Source: Paragorgia papillata
Taxonomy: Eukaryota; Cnidaria; Anthozoa; Scleralcyonacea; Coralliidae
Direction: 5' to 3'
Length of the DNA: 64,000 nucleotides
Assembly (NCBI GenBank): GCA_035771165.1
Contig: JAWNZC010000421.1
Span: forward strand, 535,001-599,000
Part shown: positions 53,409 to 64,000 of the stretch, one piece after another
Numbering within the stretch: position 1 is the first letter of the stretch
Layout: the number at the start of each line of letters is the position of its first letter
The notes under the pieces: generated by a model
Databases searched by the model: none
Seen by the model: only the letters and a program-made list of their open reading frames with translations
What the model was told of the DNA's origin: nothing
Translations under genes and position numbers: made by a program

Positions 53409-56400
53409 ATGGCGGACGAAGCGAGTATTTTGTGCTGGTCTGGTGGTTGGGATTTACCGTCGCTGGATCCGGCATGTTTACAAGCTTTGGTACGTTTTAT
53501 CTTGATTTTATCTTATATCCGTACATGGACTATCTGTTGAGAACCTCCTTTGATATCTAATAGTCATGGTCAACGATCATATCGATATTTTCTGTCTGGG
53601 ATACAGGGTGTCGTTTTTCCTTAGTTCAACCTTCTAGAACACAACTGAGCTTCTAACACTAGCCCAATTTTCAACTAGACTCTGCTTTTCTTGTGCTTAG
53701 GCATATTCAAAGCTTGCTGGATTTCCAGTGAAGGTCATTCTTTGTAATAACCCATACAAGTCCCCCACAGGTAAGAATACACTTATTATACACATCACAT
53801 TCAGTTTTCAAACTGTTTTTTTCCCCTTTTTGCTACTGATAGTAAATTTATATTTTAGCAACCTTACCTGTCCTGAGAGTGCCGAATGATATCTTTTGTG
53901 GCTGTGATGATATTGTGGACCATCTGAAAACCATTGTAAGAAATTCTCTACTTCAAAATAAAAAGAACATTATATTTTAGCTCCTGCACAGCAGGGGCTG
54001 CCAACTTATTTGTAGGGCAGCTTTCCCCAAATTAAATATAGTGACAGTATATAGTGACTTTTACAAAGTCAACCATTCAGATTGGTACATTACTTGGTGT
54101 ATTTTTTTAGAACTACAACACGGATGGGGAACTGACAGATAAACAGAAAATCGACACCCTAGCTTTATGCTGTTATGTTGAAGAGATGCTGAGGCCAGCT
54201 CTCGTAAGTTGAAGACAGTCAGTCTTATATGAAATCAGGTCTTGCCTGGAAAGACGCACTTGCTTGCATAACGCGCATCTCAAATCATATGTGGAGGAAG
54301 GAGCACCTTTTATCGCGCGCCTGTCGTAACGAATGGCCGTAATGTGCGATAGCGGAATTATCAGAATTAAAAAACCCAAAAACTTGCTATTTATGTGTCC
54401 CCCCCCCTTCACAGCATAGTGTAGTCGGTCTCCCCCCCCCCCTTCACAGCATAGTGTAGTCGGTCTCTAATCAGTCTCGCTGAGTAGCGTAATTGCAGCG
54501 TCTTACACTGTAAATACACTGTACGTAATATATACAGCATGAGCAGCCGAGCTGTATCTGATTTACAAGGCGAGCTGCAAGCGAGCCGTAGTAAATCAGA
54601 TACAGCTCGAATGCGAATGCTGTATCTTTCTTAAAATACAAAGTGCATCTAAGTAATCAAGTTCACCAACTATTTTGGGGATACGGTCTGTTTTAGCCGA
54701 GAAAATCGAAGCTAAAGTTCATGTAAATCAGGACGATGCTGTATCCGATTTACAACCACTGCTACGTATTGATTTCTTTCGAATTTTCGTCATGTGACAA
54801 GTCCGCGCTCATCGAGAAAGCATTTGAATGTTTTACTGTTCTCGGCGAGCAGGCATTATAACTGGCGCAACGGACGTCGTCTTCTCCCGCTTGGGGGCTT
54901 AATGAGTATTTTAATTACATATACAACACCCTTGATATTAAGTTGCCGCTTAATTAATAGTTTTGCGCGAGACAGAAAATTATATTTGTGCAAAGAGAAG
55001 TCATTAGGCCATTAGCGCATTTTCTTACGGACTATTTAGTCCAAATTTTGACGTGTGTGTTATTTTGACGAAGTGTGATGTTCATAATTTGAATCATGTG
55101 AACTTGAAATTGTCCACGACGTTTTTCAACTTTGCGTCGTGGTGACACTGTGCCTTTCATCATTACAATCATTACTGTCGTTCTAGTGGCTGCGCGAAAA
55201 GAGCGCCTCGCGTCTTTGAGGAAGTCTATTTATAGAACACGTCCGTACGTGTGACATAATAAAGATTTTACTCTCTCAAGTGTAAAGTGAAACAGTTACC
55301 CAGAAAATATGGAAATGAAACAGATTAACTTTCGGGGAGCACATATAGGACCATGAATTTGCAACCTTAGCTCTCCATCTGGAGCCTCAGTGGCTCAATG
55401 GTTAAGAGCGTCGAACCGGTCATTAGGAGGGGCTCAGAAATCTTTTCTGAGTAATTGAGCTTGACGAACGTCCACCAAATGTATTGATGTATGCGTACAA
55501 CTTATCATATTTAGGATATTAAAGTGCTGATCAGCTTTTGAATATCAAAGTCAGCGGACTTACTAGACCTTGGTCTGTGCCTTGGTTCCGTTGAATGGAT
55601 CTGAGTTGAATCAACCGCTCACCTTGTGAAGCCTATACAGATTGGCCTTTCACGGTGTATTCATTTTTCAAATTATTTTAATGCAGATGTACATGCTGTG
55701 GTTAAATGAACAAAACTACTCACAATTCACCCGGAGCTGGTACGCCAAGCAGTTGAAGTTCCCTTACAACTATTTCATTCCTGGAAAATATGTTAACCAC
55801 AGCCAAAACTTTATTGCACATAAGTTAAACATCGAAGAAGGTGATGTTATCAGTGAAGACACCGAAGAAAAGGTAAAGGATGGTTACAAGGTGTGCAGTC
55901 TACTTTGGTATGGTGATCTGTGGTGGTGTTGGGGTGATGTGGTATAGCTGTGATGTGACCATACCACATTGGTGGTATGTGGAAGTGGTGATTTGTAGTG
56001 GTGTGGTGGTATGGTGGTGATGTGGTACATGGTGATATGTGGTATACTTTATAGTGGTGATAGGTGATGTAGTGTGGTGATGTGGTACATGGTGATGTGG
56101 TGGTGGTATGGTCAAATGTGGTATGGTGGTGATATGGTATACTTTATAGTGGTGATATGTGGTGATATAATGTGGTGTTGGTAATATGGTTTATGTACCA
56201 TATAATTGACCATAAGGTGTGATAAAGTAGCAATTACAAACGTTTCTTAATAAATTGCAATTCTCAGTTAAACAAGAGAGCCCAAGCATGTTTCGAAACT
56301 TTGGCAAACTTACTGGGTGATCAAGAATTCTTTTTTGGTGATAGGTAAGTACAAACCTAGCTCACCTTAACCTTCATGCTGGGATTTCACCCCGTGGGTG

Positions 56401-57072
56401 TTTTATGTAAAGGATAAAGGACTGGGGGTTAATCATCCAACCTCTACGCACATGAGTTCCAAGCTCAACAACGGGGGTCATTCCCAAGCGGCCACCCATC
56501 CAAGTACTAACCCCGTCTAACCGGGCTTAACTTTTGGTGAGAGGCAGCGCGCTAACAGCACACGCCACCCGTGCTCCCCCAATGTGCAACCATTACTTAT
56601 ACTGTACACTATGTTCTAGTCCCACCACCTTGGATGCCAAAGTGCTAGCATACTTGGCCATTATCCTCAAAGTCCCGCTGCCAAAAAACAAACTAAAAAG
56701 CCAGTTACTGAATCATCCCAGCTTGGAACAGTTTTGTGAGAAAATCCTTCATTTGTATTTTCTTTCAGGTAAAATCATTGTTCTTACTTATTCTGTCAAT
56801 TGTAACGGAGTTGTTAATCTCAGTCAACTTCTCTATTTACAACTGTAGGTGGACAAGAACAAAGGTCAACAAATGGCGATGATATCGACGATGACCCCTA
56901 CGAGGCAGCGCGGAATGGGATCACTACTTTCCTCTCCATTGGTTTTGGTTTGGTTGCCATGGTTTTTTATGCACTATCAAGTGGCATCGTCACCATAGAG
57001 ATTGTACCTCGCAATAAACATAATCATAAAGCTAGTTCAGCTGGGGACACTAGCAAGACGCCGTCGTCGTGA
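53409..57072 (+). CDS. MTX1: Metaxin-1, mitochondrial outer-membrane import protein
   Basis: Metaxins are SAM/MIB-associated proteins of the mitochondrial outer membrane, with a GST-like fold facing the cytosol; they aid beta-barrel import and cristae organisation. Exons: 53409-53489, 53701-53770, 53859-53935, 54111-54203, 55687-55872, 56268-56344, 56620-56768, 56849-57072, giving 318 residues. The N-terminus has the signature CWSGGWDLPSLD. GST-N-like residues 1-85 contain NNPYKSPTATLPVL. The GST-C part has WYAKQLKFPYNYFIPG and the conserved FFFGDSPTTLDAKVLAYLA. A predicted C-terminal anchor (TFLSIGFGLVAMVFYALSSG, about 271-290) favours metaxin-1 over metaxin-2, which lacks it. The start ATG lies in an ATATGGCGG context. 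Confidence 0.95.
54400..54467. repeat. 34-bp tandem duplication
   Basis: CCCCCCCTTCACAGCATAGT followed by GTAGTCGGTCTC occurs twice in direct tandem. Confidence 0.85.
54512..54800 (+). repeat. Hairpin unit P6
   Basis: Hairpin with module GCTGTATCTGATTTACA at 54551-54567, inverted at 54591-54606, and the tail copy GCTGTATCCGATTTACA at 54738-54754. The tail keeps GAGAAAATCGAAGCTAAAG and ACTGCTACGTATTGATTTC. It lies in metaxin intron 4. Confidence 0.75.
54801..55382. other. Metaxin intron 4, unassigned
   Basis: No repeat or coding signal was recognised apart from moderately CpG-containing sequence. Confidence 0.4.
55383..55490 (+). repeat. tRNA-derived SINE (second subfamily)
   Basis: A box GTGGCTCAATGGTTAAGAGC, a B-box deletion, then the same tail as 50300 (CTCAGAAATCTTTTCTGAGT). 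Confidence 0.65.
55890..56215. repeat. GGTGATGTGGTAT-type repeat
   Basis: Degenerate TGGTGATRTGGTA units lie in metaxin intron 5, with the phrase GTATACTTTATAGTGGTGAT repeated about 110 bp apart. Confidence 0.85.
56398..56577 (-). repeat. 5S rRNA-derived SINE, copy 1
   Basis: Minus strand: AAGTTAAGCCCGGTTAGAC and GGGTTAGTACTTGGATGGGT match the internal control region and 3' half of animal 5S rRNA, preceded by a tRNA-like head GGTGGCGTGTGCTGTTAGCG. The tail ends CCCAGTCCTTTATCCTTTA. It overlaps metaxin intron 6. Confidence 0.8.
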
Positions 57073-57127
57073 TAATCAAATTGCGCCTGTGCATATTCTA
57101 ATTTGTATATACATGTATTCATTTTTT

Positions 57128-57133
57128 AATAAA
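57128..57133 (+). terminator. Poly(A) signal AATAAA of metaxin
   Basis: AATAAA lies 56 bases after the metaxin stop codon. Confidence 0.7.
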
Positions 57134-57171
57134 GAATATTATAGTTTCGAAAGCTCTGGTGTGATTTAGAC

Positions 57172-57285
57172 CCCGTTTTAATACACTAGAGCAAAAGTAT
57201 CCGGATTCACATTGTTTTTTATTGCCATGAGGATGAAAAACAATGTGAATCCGGATAGTTTTGCTCTAGTGTAAACGGGGCCTTG
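57172..57285. mobile_element. Harbinger-type MITE (family of 40853)
   Basis: ACCCCGTTTTAATACACTAG with the complementary end CTAGTGTAAACGGGG; the centre AAAAACAATGTGAATCCGGA lacks the duplication seen at 40853. Confidence 0.8.
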
Positions 57286-57359
57286 AGAGCCAGTGACATT
57301 GGGTTGGTGCTATATGTCTGCATGATCTTAAATTTTTACGAAGCTGCAGATTGATGTTT

Positions 57360-57725
57360 TATGATAAGAGGGGAGAGGAGGAAAGGAGAGGAGGAAAGGA
57401 TGGAAGGGGGGAGAGGAAAGGATGGAAGGGGGAGAGGAAAGGAAGGGGGCAGAAAGGAAGGGGAGAGGGAAGGAGGAAAGTAAAGTGGAGAGGAGAAAAG
57501 GAAGGTGAGAGGAGAAAAGGAAGGCGAGAGGAGGGAAGGAATGGAAAGGAGAAAGGATGGAATGAAGGGGAGAGGGAATGGAAAGTTGGAGAAAGGCTGG
57601 AAGGAAGGAAGGGGAGAGGGGATAGGAAGGGTGGGAGAGGGAGGGAGGGGGAGAAAATGGACGGAGGCGGGAAACGGATGGAGATAGAAATGGAGAGATA
57701 AGAGGGAAGGAAAGACAGAACGACA
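57360..57725. repeat. GA-rich polypurine tract
   Basis: GGAGAGGAAAGGAAGG-like sequ­ence lies between the convergent metaxin and endophilin-A genes, with few pyrimidines for over 350 bp. Confidence 0.85.
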
Positions 57726-58047
57726 CACAGAAAACAGGATGAAAGAGATTGCGATTCAGAGAATAACCACCAAAATTACAGGAAACTCCTATAGTTCAAT
57801 TATTTGCAAGTTCTACACAAAATACAGCTGCATGCGAAAGAATATACACTAGTGAACCAATAGGAATGGGTGATTTCTCGTATTGTCACCCATTTGACGC
57901 CTACATTTCAGCACAATGACTGGTTTGTCAAAATTTATCATGAAGTATGTTCCAATCCGAAAATATTCAAGTCTGACCTAATCAATTGACCCTATTAATT
58001 GAAGAAGCGAATAGGTGAGTATAGCTTTTAACTGTAACAGCCTACAG
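57726..58047. other. Intergenic, endophilin-A 3' side
   Basis: No feature was recognised; it probably includes the endophilin-A 3' UTR. Confidence 0.4.
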
Positions 58048-61000
58048 CTAAGGTAAATCATTAACAATATCAACGTAGTTCACCGGGAAATAACCACTTT
58101 TACCATTGACTGTCCCTTCCAGCCAGTTCTCGTCAATGCGTCCCGTTAATGTTATCATGTCCCCTTCCGCGAACTCCAGTTCTCCTTCGTTTTCTAAGAA
58201 AAAGGAACGATTTTTTAGGGTGACCCTTTTAGAAGGGTTACCTAGTTTATTGTCTTCCCCCGTTTCGTTTACATAAGTGCTAGCCTGCTAGGGTGACCAG
58301 GGACGTAGCCAGGGGGGGGGAGCCGCGGCTCCCCGCTTTTGATATAAAATGACAGACATTGTCAACAACAAACATTGACTCTTACCTGGCTCAAAGTCAT
58401 ACAGCGCCTTGGCACACGGTGTACTGTCGCCATTTCTCTTGGGAGGTGTCGGCGAGAAGGCGTAACTACTACTGCTACTGCTGTTGTTTTCTTCTTCGTC
58501 GTCGTCATCAGGAGTCCATTTTGACTCGTGTTCTGTACGTCGTTCCTTTCGAGGTCTGCTAGACGCCTCGCTTACCCTAAAAGAATAGCACAGTTAGGTC
58601 AGCTTCAAATGCCGCACATCTGAATAGGTGATGTCATTACTTACTTGTCGTCTAGTGTCGACGAAAGTGACTCTAGCAATTCGTAAGATTTCTGATGATA
58701 TTCCATAACGGCTTTAACAAAATCTGTCAGTTGGGTGATCTGTTCGTCCTTTGAACCGAAACCAGAAAAGAATAGTTAGGGAACGACGGCAGGGAGGGAG
58801 GAAGAAAGGAAGGAAGGAAGGAAGGAAGGAAGGAAGGAGGGAGGGAGGGAGGGAGGGAGGAGGAAGGAAGGATGGAAGGAAGGAGGGAGGGAGGGAAGGA
58901 GGGAAGGGAGGGAAGGAAGGAAGGAAGGAGGGAAGGGGAGGGAGGGAGGGAGGGAGGGAGGGAGGGAAGGGGAGGGAGGGATAGGAGGAAGGGAGGGAGG
59001 AGGGAGGGAAGGGAGGGAGGGAGGGAGGGAGGGAGGGAGGGAGGGAGGGAGGGAGGGAGGGAGGAGGGAGGGAGGGAGGGAAGGAAGGAGGGAGGGAAGG
59101 GAGGGGAGGGAGGGGAGGGAGGGAGGGAGGGAGGGAGGGAGGGGAGGGAGGGAGGGAGGGAGGGAGGGAGGGAGGGAGGGAGGGAGGGAGGGAGGGAGGG
59201 AGGGAGGGAGGGAGGGCGGGCGGGCGGGAGGGAGGGAGGGAGGGAGGGAGGGAGGGAGGGAGGGAGGGAGGGAGGGAGGAAGGAAGGAAGGAAGGAAGGA
59301 AGGAAGGAAGGAAGGAAGGAAAGAAGGAGGAAAGAAGGAAGGAAGGAGCAAGCAAGCCAGCTAGTAAGCAAGGAAATGAAAGAACGTCCTACCAGCACTG
59401 TTACAAAATATCTCAACATACCTCCCCTTCGGATAACGTCAGCATGGCGTTGTAACATACGGTCTTAGAATCCTCAAATTTGTCCTCAGCGGCGCGAACT
59501 TCTTCGGTAGGAACTATAAAATAACCAAATATACTCTAATCCATCAAAATCCCAAATGAAGAAAACCCAATGCATTAGAGTTCTAACTGTGAAGAAAAAA
59601 ATTCCAGTTTCGGGCAAACATTTTTCATTTGGAAATTTGATCCTGACTAGTTTAATAAAGTGATGTTAAAAGTGGTACAGTACACATGCGAGTTTGGTGT
59701 AATGAAACAGACTTTTGGTAGACGTTCGTCAAGCTCGAATACTTTAACTAAATTTTATATGCAAACGTTACCGCTTAGGAAGCATATTTGACTAGATGAA
59801 CTTTCAAGCTCTCCATTTAAAGTGCCTATCTCACCTGCGGGATTTTACATATTCGTAATCTTTGGGTTCTCTTGAGCAAAATTGCAATATATCTTGTCAG
59901 CCGAAAATTTCATCTTCATGGAGTTTTTCGCTGTCAAAGTTACCGGATGTGATGTCACAAGAGGCATTCCAAACCAGTTTTCTTTGGTTACTTGCCAACA
60001 TGTTGTAAAGTATTGAAAAATGAAAGACGAACACGTGCTTTCATCGAACAGAAATGTCGACAATCGAAAAAACATATCTTACTAGCTTTAAGTTGATTGT
60101 TAAGTTTTAATACGAACATTACTTTTTTGTTGGATAAACATGTATTTTGAAACATTAAAAAAATGCGCCACATTCGAAGGGGCAGCTACTTTCGGTGGGG
60201 AGGGGGCAGCTACTTTCGGGGGGGAGGGGGGCAGCTACTTCCGGGGGGGGCGGGGGGTGCTACTTTTGGGAAATTTTAGAAGTGTCACAAATTCAACGTT
60301 ACTTTCGGGGGGTCGTTACTTTTGGAATTCTACGGTATCGAAGTTGAATGACCGTCTGCCAAACGTCTCTTGAAAAGTCAGAATCCGTGTGTAAATCTTA
60401 CTTTTACTTCCTTTTCTCTTCTTACAATCGAAGTCCAATCTTCTTCCTTCCATCTTCTTTCTGTGATGCTTTTAGAAACGATGGATAAAAAACATTATTT
60501 TTTTTATCAACTGAGTGAACGAAATGCAAGATATTCGTGGGATCAATCGACAAATGTTTGGGAATGGATGTTTTACATGACATGTAAGTTATATTTGCTT
60601 GCGTGACCAGCATGAACGTGACGTGATAGATGTCATTTGATATGACATAAGTCACATGACGTGATTGATGTCATAACTGTCATCTCGTTTCCAGAGCAAA
60701 AAAAAACCATTTCATTTCCGCACGTAGAAAGGGGCTCTGGGTACGAGATTGAACTGTGGCATGATGTGATTGACGTCATAATTGTAGCCTGACGTGGTGA
60801 CGTCATAACGTAGCGTGATTGTCATCATAATCCTGGCATGTGATTGATGTCATGATGTGTTGACGTCATAATCCTAGCATAACTACGATTATGACATCAT
60901 TGCCATAGCGTGACGTGTACGATTACGACATCATAACCGTAGCATGATGTGTTGACGTAATAACTGTAGCGTGATTGACGTCATAATTTTAGCATGTGAT

Positions 61001-63735
61001 TGACGTCATGACGCGATTGAGGTCATAATCCTAGCATTATAACTACGATTATCACATCATAACCGTAGACGTGCTGACGTCATAAACGTAGCGTGATTGA
61101 CGCCATAATCATATCGTATGTAGTATGACGTGATTGACGACATAACCATGGCATGATGTGATTGACGACATAACCATGGCATGATGTGATTGACGACATA
61201 ACCGTGGCATGATGTGATTGACTGTATATGTGAACTAGCCCAATGAACTCACATTAATTTCTTTGATTTCTTTGCTTTCCAGAAGGAAGAGTGGATCTAG
61301 AAAGTTTTGTTTTACAGTAGAATCCTACACAAAGATATTAGAAAGAAATTTAACATGACTGACAGTCTTTCTTTAACACATATACTGTACAATGTAATGA
61401 TGACGTGCAGTAAATAATACTGTACCGTAATTTTCTGAAAACTTACCAAATTGTCTTTGATTTCAGCCAGTTGTTTAAACACATCACCAGCTTCTCCTAA
61501 ACCATCACCTATATTGCCAGAGCAGAAAACAACAACAGTAATCACCTTTACCTAGCCACCTACAAGATGTTTTATGCTGGAGGGGCTATAGAATGATAGG
61601 GAGTTTACAGTACTTTGACCACAAATTGTTTTTGGCAATTTTCAGAGGTAATAGGTGGGAGGGGGTAGGCCCTCATCAGAAATATTGGGGGAGGAGGGAA
61701 GATAGCCTTTGTTCTACTGCTCTTGGGTGTAGCCACACCTTGGTTTTCATCTGATGTCCCCTATTCGAAAACCAAAACAGTGAAATGGCTGCCATATTGG
61801 TGTACTATGCCCTATCAGAATACTGTAGTAAAGACCTGATGGGGCCACCACGAATCACGTGAGTGAAAACAACAATCCATGGTGATCTCCACTTTCAATT
61901 TTCTGTAATACAGGTGCTCTTATCAATTATATCTGAAGAGTAAAAACAGACACCTAATAGAAGCTCGATACAGTAAGCTAGCCCAAAATAATCTGTGTAT
62001 TAAGTTATCTGACTCAAGTTGACTTGACCAAGTTGTCTGTCTCCACTAAAGCTGTGCCATTGACTCAAGACTTAAGCTGAGTCATTGTCAGAGTCAGGGT
62101 TCGAATTAGTTGAGAAAAAACGATGTGCAACTATTTTTCGAAAATATGTGGTTCTGGAACGAGTGTTAAATCATTAACTATGGTTAAGTAAAAGACAAAA
62201 AATATAATAGCTCTGTCATAATCTTAACTACTCAGTCAAACCTGCGATAATTTAATAGTCTTAAAACGTTATTTGTAATCTATTTTTAATAAATAAACAT
62301 GACATTAAGTAACTTTGAATGCATTTTAGCTAATCGCTTTTGGACTCTTGATCAGAAAAGTAGGCGTGTCGGCGCACTGCGTCGGACGTGTCGTTGTTTT
62401 TCTTCTTTCGTTTCTCGGGATAAGCATGGCCTCCAAATCCAATTCTGCGCTTCTTTTGACCATACCACCGATCCATCCTATGCTTATCCGAATTCATGTG
62501 ATTTACTACGGAGTTCTTCTTTACAATTGCTGAACCAATTATAAATGTGCGTGAGAAGTTTTTCGCGGAGGTAATTCTGTTTTCTTTCATTGTACAAACT
62601 TTGCAACGCAATGAATGCACCACTTTGCCATCACCGTCGTACTCAAGCCAGTGGCATGTAATGTTTCTTTCCATTTCTCAACGGTGTTTACTTTGCTGGT
62701 AGTCTTTCAATAAAGAAGCCATAAGTAAAGAAAGCGATTTCGATTGAACAGCTTTTCGAAAAGCAAAACAAAAGCACTAAAGCCAAATATGGGACATCCC
62801 AGTATTATCATAAGGCCTGGTGACAGCTAAAAAATTCACACCTGTCATGACAGCTAAAAATATAACACCTACCAATCTGGTCGTATTTGTATTGAGATAA
62901 AAAACAACTTTATTCATTTCAAAGAATCGCGAACACGCTGCTAGAGCAAAGCGAAAGCGTTTTTTTTTATAAAATCATACCTGTATCGACAGATTGGCAT
63001 TGCATTACCTGTAAACGTGGACGGATGTTCAGTCCCAAGTCTGATTTTTTTTGCACATAGTTTTGAAAAGTGATATGCAATTTTCACTATTTGGGCCAAA
63101 ACGATGTGCAAATTGCACATTGCACACCGTTAATTCGAACCCTGGTCAGACTCAACTTACTAGACAATTAAGGATAAAGGACTGGGGCTAATCATCCTTA
63201 CTTGCAGCCAGCAGCTGAAATGCGAAGGACGCAGATCCACGTGGCCATGTCGAGGCATATCAAAGGCACTCCAGGCTGCCACCATACGACACAGTTCAGA
63301 CCACGGATCACAGCTAAGTTGTTAGGTGTTGATTTTATGGAGGGAGGAAAACCAGAGGACCCGGCGAAAAACCCTCGAAGCACAGGAGAGATCAACTACA
63401 ATTCTACTCACATGAGTCCCAAGCTCGAGAATGGGGTTATTCCCAGACGGTCACCCATCCAAGTACTAACCCTGTCTAACCAAGCTTAACTATTGGTGAG
63501 AGGCAGCGCCCTAACTGCACTCGCTACCTGTGCTCCCAAAAAATGACTTAAATGACTTGACTTGTAATAACACTGCAGCAAGTGTACTCACCAAATAAGG
63601 AATCATCACCAAGCTCTTGTTGGCCCTTTGTCATCACATCAGCTAGATTTCCCTCAGGTTGAGGATATTTGGTCTGCGCAGCATGCCCTCTTGCTTTTGC
63701 CACAGCAGACTGCATGGACAACTTTGCCCTGGCAT
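58048..63735 (-). CDS. SH3GL: Endophilin-A (SH3GL), N-terminus beyond the window
   Basis: Endophilin-A bends and scaffolds membranes in endocytosis through a BAR domain, and recruits dynamin and synaptojanin through an SH3 domain. Visible exons: 63592-63735, 61447-61508, 61253-61324, 60402-60468, 59422-59513, 58645-58748, 58386-58576, 58048-58193, phase-compatible, giving 291 residues plus stop. BAR part: [84 protein letters not shown], then [16 protein letters not shown] serine/acid linker precedes the SH3: [40 protein letters not shown]. Wording at DFEPENEGEL and RRLDFD favours endophilin-A over -B. About 60-65 N-terminal residues, including the amphipathic helix, should lie right of 64000. 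Confidence 0.95.
58790..59348. repeat. (GGGA/GGAA)n polypurine tract, about 560 bp
   Basis: Pure purine apart from a few positions (GGGCGGGCGGGC at 59214-59226). GGAA units are concentrated at both ends and GGGA in the middle. It lies in the endophilin-A intron between 58748 and 59422; the ser/pro open frames are artefacts. Confidence 0.95.
59690..59745 (-). repeat. SINE tail fragment
   Basis: GAGCTTGACGAACGTCTACC on the minus strand matches the tail of the second SINE subfamily. Confidence 0.5.
60160..60320. repeat. GGGGCAGCTACTTTCGG tandem repeats
   Basis: Four copies, each about 28-33 bp, of GGCAGCTACTTTCGGGGGG with G-run length changes, and shorter relics to about 60320. Confidence 0.8.
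60605..61230. repeat. Satellite of TGATTGACGTCATAA units
   Basis: About 22-28-bp degenerate units containing GATTGACGTCATAACCGTAG and ATGATGTGATTGACG. Many copies keep the 8-bp palindrome TGACGTCA. They fill the endophilin-A intron up to the exon ending at 61253. Confidence 0.85.
62095..63144 (-). mobile_element. hAT element remnant with zinc-finger ORF, 1050 bp
   Basis: Ends CAGGGTTCGAATTA and complement. The 8-bp target duplication is GTCAGAGT (62087-62094) / GTCAGACT (63145-63152), one mismatch. Inside, minus strand 62330-62674, a 114-codon frame starts [20 protein letters not shown]. It has the spacing LRCKVC...F..G....[12 protein letters not shown] of TTF/BED-type zinc fingers found in hAT transposases and ZNF862/C17orf113-like proteins. 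The catalytic part is absent. Confidence 0.8.
63165..63540 (-). repeat. 5S rRNA-derived SINE, copy 2 (fuller)
   Basis: Head GGGAGCACAGGTAGCGAGTG, then AGTTAAGCTTGGTTAGACAG and GTTAGTACTTGGATGGGTGA (5S box C region). A core follows with CGGGTCCTCTGGTTTTCCTC, similar to the Nin-DC type core at 29160. The tail CCCAGTCCTTTATCC is as in copy 1. It lies just after the hAT element, in the same endophilin-A intron. Confidence 0.8.
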
Positions 63736-64000
63736 CTAAACACAAAAATATGAATACCGGTACAACTTTATTTATGAATTATCTTCATACTGGACACAAG
63801 GTTAAGAAAAATTATAACTAAAAAATGAGAAAAATTTTGATTTTATGATTACATGTATGTACTTTATAAAAATGAGAAATACGCTCAACTCTGATCAAAA
63901 TACTAAAAAAGTCATTTGATCAGAGAGCGTATCCATCATTTTTATAATGTATAATCCTGGTTGGGCATCATCAATTTTCTCATTACTGTATTTCAGTTTT
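63736..64000. other. Endophilin-A intron, right edge
   Basis: A+T-rich intron sequence. CATTTTTATAAAG-type words at about 63861-63875 and 63936-63950 are inverted, with GCTCAACTCTGATCAAA / TTTGATCAGAGAGCG forming a hairpin at 63879-63930. Confidence 0.5.

Noticed and set aside
58714..59468. Ser/Pro and Gly/Arg/Glu frames of about 200-243 codons
   Set aside because: By-product of the (GGGA/GGAA)n tract.

Overview
This is animal (metazoan) nuclear DNA. The genes are split by GT-AG introns, carry animal-only domain combinations (MAM plus CUB, NT-C2, BAR plus SH3), and sit in A+T-rich DNA crowded with short inverted-repeat transposons, SINEs and microsatellites. An early-branching invertebrate such as a cnidarian or sponge would fit the compact genes and repeat style, but the sequence alone does not settle the taxon. 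All gene models were built by eye from conserved protein blocks, reading frame and splice-site phase.

Layout: 1039-1206 (-) is the first coding exon of CCDC124, running off the left edge. 2253-2546 (+) is a small acidic single-exon gene with a TATA box and poly(A) signal. 4090-6983 (+) is TIPIN (7 exons). 8232-10126 (-) is AK6 (3 exons). 10.5-12.9 kb is a mobile-element patch with hairpin units and a decayed recombinase-like exon. 13066-24869 (-) is a secreted CUB-MAM-CUB-MAM-CUB-CUB protein of 14 coding exons and 830 residues, many of whose introns hold long simple repeats. 25-31 kb is gene-free and full of nested MITEs and SINEs. 31183-50107 (+) encodes an NT-C2 + coiled-coil + C-terminal PH protein (17 exons found, one small piece unresolved). 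53409-57072 (+) is metaxin-1 (8 exons, 318 residues). 58048 to the right edge (-) is endophilin-A, lacking only its N-terminal exons.

The genes do not form an operon or pathway. They are housekeeping or cell-biology genes: replication fork protection (TIPIN), nuclear adenylate kinase and ribosome biogenesis (AK6, CCDC124), mitochondrial outer-membrane import (metaxin), endocytosis (endophilin-A), a probable membrane-trafficking adaptor (NT-C2/PH), and an extracellular adhesion or matrix protein (CUB/MAM).

The most unusual material is in the repeats. A family of roughly 300-bp units has a constant scaffold, but a 16-20-bp module differs between copies and occurs three times within each unit: both arms of a hairpin plus a third copy in the tail. 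A 413-419-bp long-TIR element with 9-10-bp target duplications carries a short conserved reading frame, in four copies. Two SINEs have a body derived from 5S rRNA. Several elements are nested two or three deep, and exact target-site duplications were recovered for many of them.
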